The notes below the pieces were generated by a model, which saw only the letters and a program-made list of their open reading frames with translations, made no database searches and was not told the origin of the DNA. Made by a program: the position numbers and the translations under genes. A DNA stretch of 64,000 nt from assembly GCF_900078665.2 (NCBI RefSeq), contig NZ_LT546210.1, positions 46,199-110,198 on the forward strand, in the 5' to 3' direction. Below, one piece after another: positions 58,689 through 64,000 of the stretch (its first letter is position 1; every line of letters starts with the position of its first letter). Source of the DNA: Mycolicibacterium houstonense (GTDB lineage: Bacteria; Actinomycetota; Actinomycetes; Mycobacteriales; Mycobacteriaceae).

Positions 58689-61600
58689 TTAATGGCGGGT
58701 GGCTAGTTGTGGTGGTGTGGAGTGGCTGGTGGTTGTTGGGCGGTGGGTGGCTCGTTGGGGCCACCAGCTGGCTTCGCGTAGGAGTGTGGCGATGGCGGGG
58801 ACAGTGAGGGTGCGCACGAGGAAGGTGTCGAGTAGGAGTCCGCAGCCGATGATGAGGCCGGCTTGGATCATGATGGCCACTGAGCCGACCATGAGGCCGA
58901 ACATGCTGGCGGCGAAGATGAGGCCGGCTGAGGTGATGACGGAGCCGGTGTTGGCGACGGTGCGCAGTACGCCGACGCGGATGTTGTGTCCTGATTCTTC
59001 GCGTAGTCGTGAGACGAGCAGCATGTTGTAGTCGGCGCCGACTGCGACCAGGATGATGAACGCGAGTAGTGGTACTGGCCAGGCGATTTCGTGTCCGAGT
59101 CCCCATTGGAAGATGAGGACGCCGATGCCCAGTGAGGCCAGGTAGTTGAGCACGACGGTGCCGAGCAGGTAGAGCGGGGCGAGCAGGGCGCGCAGTAGTA
59201 GGACGAGGATGAGTCCGACGATGAGCAGTGTGGCGAGGGCGAGTTGGGTGAAGTCGGCTCGCAGCAGTCGTTGGATGTCGGAGTTGACGGCGGGGAACCC
59301 GGCAACGGAGACGGTGGCTTGGTGCAGTGAGGTGTTGGGGCGTGCGGCGTTGGCGACGTCGGTGATTTCGTGTGCGAGGCGGGTTGCTTCGGCGCTGTAG
59401 GGGTCGTGGCTGGTTTCGATGGCAAAGCGTGCGGTTTTTCCGTCTGGGGAGAGGAATTGTTTTGCCATATCGGTGAATTGGCGGTTTTGGAAGGTGTTGG
59501 CGGGCAGGTAGAAGCCGCTGGAGGAGTCCGAGTTGGCGGTGGCGCGGGCGGCGTTTTGGAGTTGGGTGGCGATCTGGCTCATCCCGGACAGCATTTCGAT
59601 GTTGCTGTCGGCCAGTGCGTGGACGCCGGTGGCCAGTGCTTGGGCGCCTGAGGCGAGTTGGCTGATGCCGTCTTGGAGGCGTCGGATGTTGCCGGCCAGG
59701 TCGGCGGGGTCTCCGAGGGTTGCGAAGGCTTTGTTGAGGGAGGTGACCGCGGTGTGGACGGTGGCCAGGGTGCCGGCGACGGTGGCGTTGGTGTCGGGGT
59801 TGTAGCGATCGCCGAGTTCGGCGATCTGGGTGAACAATCCGCTGTCGCGCAAGCTCACCAGTGTCTGGACTTGGTCGCGGATCTGGGCGCATTGGGGTGT
59901 GGTGGCACACCACGGGGAGGTGTTGAGGGCGCCGGTGAGGGGGTCGAGGACGGCGATGGCGTGTTGGGCTTGTTCGGCCAGGGGGCGCAGCCCGGGACCG
60001 GATTGGATGGCGCGGTCGACGCCGGGGGCGGTGGCCGAAAGTTGTTGCAGCAGGGGCCGGAACTGTTGAATCTGGGTGCCGGCGGACTGGGCTTGGGTCA
60101 GTGTCGCGGTGAGGGGGGTCAGGGCGGTGCGCAGGGTGGTGTCGAGTTGGGCCAGGCCGCCGGCGAGTTGGTCGGCGCCAGCGGTGAGCTTGGCGAGGTC
60201 GTCTTTTCTGGCGTTGCCGTCGGCGACGGCGCCGGCCATCTTGTCGCCGATCTGGCCGTTCTGCCAGGAGAGTTGGGCTTGTTCGAGGCGGGCTCCGGTG
60301 GGGCGGGTGACGCCGGACACTGTGGTGACGCCGGGGATCTGGGAGACGCGGGAGGCCATTTCGTCGAGGTCGGCGAGCCCTTTTGCGGTGCGCATGTCGG
60401 TGGGGTTTTCCACGACGAGGAATTCGGTGATGACGATGTCTTTGGGGAAGTGGCGGTCGAGTAGTTGGTAGCCCTGGTTGCTGGCGGTGGTGGCGGGCTG
60501 GCCTTTGCGGTCGTCGTAGCTGATCTTCATCGTTGTTGTGGCCGCGGCCAGGGTCAGCAGGATGACCAGGCTGGCGATCAGCAGGGGCACGGGTCGGCGG
60601 ACCACCGCGACCGCGACGCGGTTCCAGTAGCGGCGGGTGCGGTCGGGTTTGGGGTCGCCGATGCCGCGTCGGGCGGCCAGCGCCAGCACCGGTGGCAGCA
60701 GCGTCACGGTGGCCAGGAATCCGAACATGACGGCCACCGCGCAGGCCGGGCCGAGGGCGGCGAACACGCTCAGTTGAGCGAACACCATGGCCAGGAATGC
60801 GAAGGCGACGGTGGCCGCCGAGGCCAGGATGACCCGGCCGATGCTGGCGGTGGCGTGCACGATGGCCTGTTCGGGCGGCACCTGTGCGCGGCGCTGTTCG
60901 TGGTAGCGGCTGATCAGAAACACCGTGTAGTCGGTGCCGGCTCCCAGCAGGATCGCGGTCATGAACGCCACGGTGAATTGCGAGACCGGCATTCCCAGCT
61001 GGCCCAGGGCCGAGAGCACACCGCGCCCGACGACCAGGCTCACCGCGATCACCAGCAGTGGCAGCAGCGCGGTGAACACCGAGCGGTACACGATGAGCAG
61101 GATCACCGCGATCAGGCCGGCGGTGGCGATCGAAATCAGCACCAGGTCGTGTTCGGCGGCCGCGATCTGGTCGCTGAACGTGGCGGGCGGGCCGGTGACG
61201 TACGCGGTGGTCGACGTGCCGGCGAACACGTCGGCGGCGATGTCGCGCACCGCTTGCACGGATTCGGCGGCGGCGGGATCGCCCAGGGTGCCGGCCACCC
61301 CGACCGGCAGAAACCAGGCCTTGCGGTCGGCGCTGACCGCCTGCGTCGCGGTGATCGGGTCGGCCAGCAGGTCCTGAACCAGCAAGACGTGGGCGGTGTC
61401 GCCGCGTAGCCGCGCCACCAGGTCCTCGTAGCGCTCCCGCGTCGCGGGGGTCAGCCCGGCGGGGTCTTCCATCGCGACGAACACCATGGTCTTGGAACCT
61501 TGTTCGCCGAACGCCGCGCTCATCCGGTCCACTGTCTGAAACGACGGCACATCATGGGGGAGCAGCTCCGCCGATTGCTGGCGCACCACGGTTTCCAATT

Positions 61601-61796
61601 GGGGAAACAGCAGTGCCAGCACCACCGCGACGCCGAGCCAGGCGCCGATCACCAGCGTCTTGTGCCTCACCGTGAACCTCGCCAGCGCCGCCAACCGCGC
61701 GCTGTACTCGCTGGAATCCGCCGGTTCGGCCGAACGGCGGTATCGCCGCCGAGCATTCATCGCGGTGCCCGAACCATCCGGATCGCTGTCGGTCAC
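58689..61796 (-). CDS. MmpL-family RND exporter
   Basis: This 1035-aa protein has the MmpL topology: one N-terminal helix, a periplasmic loop, six helices, a second long loop (about 420-760), and a final five-helix group. The RND proton-relay segments are GAGTDYTVFLISRYHE in the first half and VGADYNMLLVSRLREE in the second. The GTG at 61796 follows GGAGGGGTA. MmpL proteins export lipids, siderophores or drugs. It is the last gene of a minus-strand unit with DUF6188, TetR and thioesterase genes. An operator-like sequence lies directly upstream. The substrate is unknown, and no MmpS partner is seen. Confidence 0.93.
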   Translation of the reverse strand: MTDSDPDGSGTAMNARRRYRRSAEPADSSEYSARLAALARFTVRHKTLVIGAWLGVAVVLALLFPQLETVVRQQSAELLPHDVPSFQTVDRMSAAFGEQGSKTMVFVAMEDPAGLTPATRERYEDLVARLRGDTAHVLLVQDLLADPITATQAVSADRKAWFLPVGVAGTLGDPAAAESVQAVRDIAADVFAGTSTTAYVTGPPATFSDQIAAAEHDLVLISIATAGLIAVILLIVYRSVFTALLPLLVIAVSLVVGRGVLSALGQLGMPVSQFTVAFMTAILLGAGTDYTVFLISRYHEQRRAQVPPEQAIVHATASIGRVILASAATVAFAFLAMVFAQLSVFAALGPACAVAVMFGFLATVTLLPPVLALAARRGIGDPKPDRTRRYWNRVAVAVVRRPVPLLIASLVILLTLAAATTTMKISYDDRKGQPATTASNQGYQLLDRHFPKDIVITEFLVVENPTDMRTAKGLADLDEMASRVSQIPGVTTVSGVTRPTGARLEQAQLSWQNGQIGDKMAGAVADGNARKDDLAKLTAGADQLAGGLAQLDTTLRTALTPLTATLTQAQSAGTQIQQFRPLLQQLSATAPGVDRAIQSGPGLRPLAEQAQHAIAVLDPLTGALNTSPWCATTPQCAQIRDQVQTLVSLRDSGLFTQIAELGDRYNPDTNATVAGTLATVHTAVTSLNKAFATLGDPADLAGNIRRLQDGISQLASGAQALATGVHALADSNIEMLSGMSQIATQLQNAARATANSDSSSGFYLPANTFQNRQFTDMAKQFLSPDGKTARFAIETSHDPYSAEATRLAHEITDVANAARPNTSLHQATVSVAGFPAVNSDIQRLLRADFTQLALATLLIVGLILVLLLRALLAPLYLLGTVVLNYLASLGIGVLIFQWGLGHEIAWPVPLLAFIILVAVGADYNMLLVSRLREESGHNIRVGVLRTVANTGSVITSAGLIFAASMFGLMVGSVAIMIQAGLIIGCGLLLDTFLVRTLTVPAIATLLREASWWPQRATHRPTTTSHSTPPQLATRH

Positions 61797-61835
61797 TACC
61801 CCTCCACCCGAGAAAAGGAACTATCGGTATCGCTA

Positions 61836-61858
61836 CGCTACTAGCAGTACCACAGTGG
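61836..61858. promoter_or_regulatory. TetR-type operator upstream of mmpL
   Basis: CGCTACTAGCAGTACCA (from 61836) contains the palindrome TACT-AGC-AGTA. It shares CGCTACT and GTACCA with the site at 63679-63701, and the core TACTnnnAGTA with the site at 62397-62413. It lies 40-62 bp before the MmpL start. Confidence 0.6.
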
Positions 61859-61904
61859 TTCGCGCTGCGCGTCCGCCGGGGCCGCGCGGCGCGCCTGTGG
61901 GCCG

Positions 61905-62339
61905 CTAGTGACCTGCGCCGACGCCGGCGTCGGTGTCGTCGGCGTCGGGGATGTCGTGGCGGACCACCCGGACCCGGCCACGCGGCAGGCAGGCCATGTA
62001 TCCGTGGCGTTTGCCGTAGAGCTCCCAGGCCGTGGCGTGCGCGTCGGCCTCCACATCGATGCGGTGCCCTCGGGAAAAACCCAGGTGCAACGCGCCGTCA
62101 TCGCCGTACCGGGCGTGCGTACACACCGCGCCGGCCAGGTCGAGCAGCGGGCGTTCGTGCACCGCGACCCGGTTGGGGTCGATGAGCACTTGTTCGGCCG
62201 GAAAGTCCCCGACGGGCGGCAGCGTCAGCCGCAGGGGACGCGAAATCACCAGCTCGCTGTAGCCATCGAGGTCCAACACCAACCCGTCGCGCAGCGACAC
62301 GCGTTGCACGACGCAGTCTTCGATCCATTGGGTGAACAT
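61905..62339 (-). CDS. DUF6188-family protein
   Basis: This 144-aa protein (MFTQWIEDCVVQRVSLRDGL, then VLDLDGYSELVISRPLRLTL) resembles the DUF6188 proteins common in actinobacteria, which are mostly beta and of unknown function. It is followed by mmpL and preceded by the TetR gene. The ATG at 62339 follows AGGAGGCGCC. A link to the exporter is inferred only from position. Confidence 0.72.
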   Translation of the reverse strand: MFTQWIEDCVVQRVSLRDGLVLDLDGYSELVISRPLRLTLPPVGDFPAEQVLIDPNRVAVHERPLLDLAGAVCTHARYGDDGALHLGFSRGHRIDVEADAHATAWELYGKRHGYMACLPRGRVRVVRHDIPDADDTDAGVGAGH

Positions 62340-62386
62340 GGCGCCTCCTTCGACACGTCTTTGGGTCGCATCTGAAGGGTACGGTA

Positions 62387-62413
62387 AGTATCGCTGCGAT
62401 ACTATTAGTATCG
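62387..62413. promoter_or_regulatory. TetR-type double operator upstream of DUF6188
   Basis: CGATACT-ATT-AGTATCG (62397-62413) is a perfect 17-bp palindrome that abuts the stop codon of the tetR gene. An overlapping AGTATCG-CTG-CGATACT (62387-62403) makes a double site, placed to control DUF6188-mmpL separately from tetR. Confidence 0.72.
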
Positions 62414-63085
62414 TTAACTGTTGGGGGTGAGGGAGGCCAGGCGATCCACGATGCGCCGGCTGGCCCGATCGATGCGGTCACGGGTCTGGGCCGCCGAGGC
62501 CCGCCGGCCGATGAACGCGGTCAGGTTCGCCAGCCAGATGTCGGCGAGGAGCTCGGCGACCGGCTGATCGAGCGGCCCGGGCGTGTCGCCGCCCAGGGTG
62601 TGGGCGAGCAGGCGCTCGATGACCGCGGCGGCCTCGTCGAGGGCGGCGGCCGCGGTGCTGTCGGCGGCGACGAATGCCCGTGTCATGGCCTCGGTGAGAT
62701 GAAGGTCGCGCTGCCAGCGGTCGTGCAGATACCCGGTCAGCCGATCCAGGCGCTGCTGAGGTGTCGTGCCGGTGGCGGCCCAGTCCTGGGCGGCTTGCAG
62801 CCGCCCGAATTCTCGGGCCAGCGCCGAGACCAGCAGGTGGGTCTTGGACGGGAAGTAGCGGTAGAGCGTGCCGACCGCGATACCGGCCCGCTCGGCTACC
62901 GTGCGCATCCGCACCGCCTCATACCCGCCCGCGGCGGCCACCACCAGCGCCGCATCCAGAATCGCCTCTCGGTGACGCGTCGGCGTCCGCGGACGCGGCG
63001 GCGCGGTCGGGTGTGGTGCCACCGGCCGCGGATCCGCCTGGGATTGTTGGCTTTTGGGTTGGGCGCCGGTGTCGGTCGCGGTCAC
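62414..63085 (-). CDS. TetR-family regulator
   Basis: This 223-aa protein has a Pro-rich N-terminal tail of 35 residues. The TetR helix-turn-helix follows (REAILDAALVVAAAGGYEAV, AERAGIAVGTLYRYFPSKTH, about 40-86), then a helical ligand domain. GTG start at 63085 overlaps the end of the thioesterase gene by 4 nt. It probably represses the exporter unit through the TACTnnnAGTA sites. The ligand is unknown. Confidence 0.9.
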   Translation of the reverse strand: MTATDTGAQPKSQQSQADPRPVAPHPTAPPRPRTPTRHREAILDAALVVAAAGGYEAVRMRTVAERAGIAVGTLYRYFPSKTHLLVSALAREFGRLQAAQDWAATGTTPQQRLDRLTGYLHDRWQRDLHLTEAMTRAFVAADSTAAAALDEAAAVIERLLAHTLGGDTPGPLDQPVAELLADIWLANLTAFIGRRASAAQTRDRIDRASRRIVDRLASLTPNS

Positions 63086-63648
63086 GATGTCGGGTCGTGC
63101 GGATCGGCGTGGGCCCGGCTGCTGCGGGTGAACCGTTCCAGCAGGCCATCGAAGGCCGCCAGATCACCGTGGGCGGCGAAGTGCTCGGTGCTCACCACGA
63201 CGAACACCGCGCTCGCGGTGAACCGGGTGACGCCGTCGGTGCCGGTGCCTGTCGCGCGGACATGCAGGGCGCGGCCGTTGCGCTCGGTGATGTGCGCGGT
63301 GATCCGGTGCGGTTGGTGCAGTGGCACCGGCAGCAGATACTCGACGGTCAGACTGCGTGTCACCGCCGGGGTGCCGGCGATCCACAACGTGAAGCCCAGC
63401 ACGTCATCGCAGGCGGCCGCCACCGCGCCGCCGTGCGCCAATCCCGGCGCCCCGATGTGGCGTTCGTCGAAGGTCGCATCGGCATACACCTGCTCGCCGC
63501 AGCGATACACCACCAGCTGCAGGCCGTGGGGGTTGTCCGGGCCGCAGCCCATACAGTGCGGGGTGTGGGCGGGCAACCGTTCCGCGGGTGACCCAACCCC
63601 ACGGTCACCGTGGGGTACCTCATCCCGACACGGCACATGCTCGGACAC
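63082..63648 (-). CDS. PaaI-like hot-dog thioesterase
   Basis: This 188-aa protein has the hot-dog fold signs: HCMGCGPDNPHGLQLVVYRC, GAPGLAHGGAVAAACDDVLG (HGG with a following Asp) and RSLTVEYLLPVPLHQPHRIT. PaaI-type enzymes cleave acyl-CoA thioesters. The GTG at 63648 starts a Cys/His-rich N-terminal extension. Coupled to tetR by 4 nt. It may supply or remove an acyl ligand for the exporter or regulator; this is inferred from position. Confidence 0.85.
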   Translation of the reverse strand: MSEHVPCRDEVPHGDRGVGSPAERLPAHTPHCMGCGPDNPHGLQLVVYRCGEQVYADATFDERHIGAPGLAHGGAVAAACDDVLGFTLWIAGTPAVTRSLTVEYLLPVPLHQPHRITAHITERNGRALHVRATGTGTDGVTRFTASAVFVVVSTEHFAAHGDLAAFDGLLERFTRSSRAHADPHDPTS

Positions 63649-63678
63649 CCGATACCTCCAGTACGACCAGTTTCGCAA

Positions 63679-63701
63679 CGCTACTGTTGGTACCATAAGT
63701 G
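63679..63701. promoter_or_regulatory. TetR-type operator in divergent promoter
   Basis: CGCTACTGTTGGTACCA (from 63679) shares CGCTACT and GTACCA with the site at 61836. It lies between the thioesterase gene (minus) and the second tetR (plus). Confidence 0.55.
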
Positions 63702-63755
63702 TCGGGCGGGCGGCACCCGTTGGCCATAAAGGGGGAAGCGGCAAGGAGAGTGAGT

Positions 63756-64000
63756 GTGAGCAGCAGCCAGCCGGATCGAGTCCACGACGAAGACGACGAC
63801 GAAATCGACCCCCGCCGCACCCGGTCCCGCAATCGCTTACTGGACGCGGCGGCCGCGCTGCTCAGCACCGGTGGTGTCGAGGCCGTCACCGTCGAGGCGG
63901 TCACCAAAGCCTCCAAGGTGGCCCGAACCACCCTCTACCGCCACTTCGGCAGTTCATCGCACTTGTTGGCGGCCACCTTCGAACGGCTGCTACCCCAAGT
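63756..64000 (+). CDS. TetR-family regulator, N-terminal part (runs off the right edge)
   Basis: Eighty-one codons are present. After an acidic start (DRVHDEDDDEIDPRRTRSRN) comes a TetR DNA-binding domain (LLDAAAALLSTGGVEAVTVE, then KASKVARTTLYRHFGSSSHL). The GTG at 63756 has AAGGAG 7 nt upstream; another GTG two codons earlier is possible. It is divergent from the thioesterase-tetR-DUF6188-mmpL unit and shares its promoter gap. Confidence 0.9.
   Translation, partial: MSSSQPDRVHDEDDDEIDPRRTRSRNRLLDAAAALLSTGGVEAVTVEAVTKASKVARTTLYRHFGSSSHLLAATFERLLPQ

Noticed and set aside
58624..61409. Long open frames on both strands within the mmpL gene (58624-59913 minus, 60465-61409 plus)
   Set aside because: They are Arg/His/Gly-rich shadows of the MmpL frame, whose membrane helices and RND motifs are unambiguous.
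1..64000. CRISPR arrays, tRNA or rRNA genes
   Set aside because: No regularly spaced repeat-spacer pattern and no tRNA- or rRNA-like stretch was noticed on reading. A dedicated scan was not run.

Overview
The window looks like part of a large mycobacterial (non-tuberculous type) conjugative plasmid of the ESX-P/pRAW kind. GC is high, PE, PPE and WXG100 genes are present, and a complete plasmid backbone (Rep, ParA, ParB-like protein, ribbon-helix-helix regulators) lies beside a type VII secretion (ESX) operon. No rRNA, tRNA, CRISPR array or intact insertion sequence was seen. This assignment rests on reading protein motifs by eye; no database search was run.

Region 1 (1-22442, minus strand) is an ESX operon read right to left. 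It begins with a small winged-helix regulator. Next come a DUF4226-type protein, EspC-like and EspH-like proteins, a PE/PPE-like EspB-type protein, an EspL-like YbaB protein and an Arr-like ADP-ribosyltransferase. Three small Ala/Pro-rich genes and an 825-aa Rv3899c-like protein follow. The core comes last: EccB, EccC (its membrane domain cut off by one in-frame TGA), a tandem XRE regulator, PE, PPE, two WXG100-type proteins, EspG, EspI and the N-terminus of EccD, which runs off the left edge. The order eccB-eccC-PE-PPE-esx-esx-espG-espI-eccD matches M. tuberculosis ESX-2.

Region 2 (22443-28098) is the replication and partition core. It holds a divergent operator, two RHH proteins (one with a duplicated RHH domain behind twin palindromes), Rep, a strong hairpin, parB-like and parA, and about 1.45 kb of non-coding repeat-bearing DNA.

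Region 3 (28099-36328) is a pair of secreted-type cell-wall hydrolase genes. They share an apparently identical 691-bp front half but end in different enzymes, a lytic transglycosylase and an NlpC/P60 peptidase. The 7.1 kb between them carries unrelated accessory genes: an unknown protein, a PH-SHOCT protein, a secreted DUF732-like protein, a sigma4-HTH/TnsA-like nuclease and a second PD-(D/E)XK-type protein. The last two form a candidate defence pair.

Region 4 (36348-49017) starts with an XRE regulator facing a long plus-strand operon with many ATGA overlaps: WhiB, small unknown proteins, a cupin-like protein, an alpha/beta hydrolase, an orphan DNA methyltransferase and a 2050-aa methyltransferase-helicase.

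Region 5 (49083-58525) is accessory: another DUF4226 protein, a Pycsar-like nucleotidyl cyclase with no adjacent effector, a nucleotidyltransferase/HTH toxin-antitoxin pair, a run of unknown genes, and an XRE regulator beside a PP-loop (PAPS-reductase-like) gene with an 18-bp-arm palindrome.

Region 6 (58689-64000) is an MmpL-family exporter module with DUF6188, a PaaI-like thioesterase and two TetR regulators. Its intergenic gaps share an operator-like core, TACTnnnAGTA.
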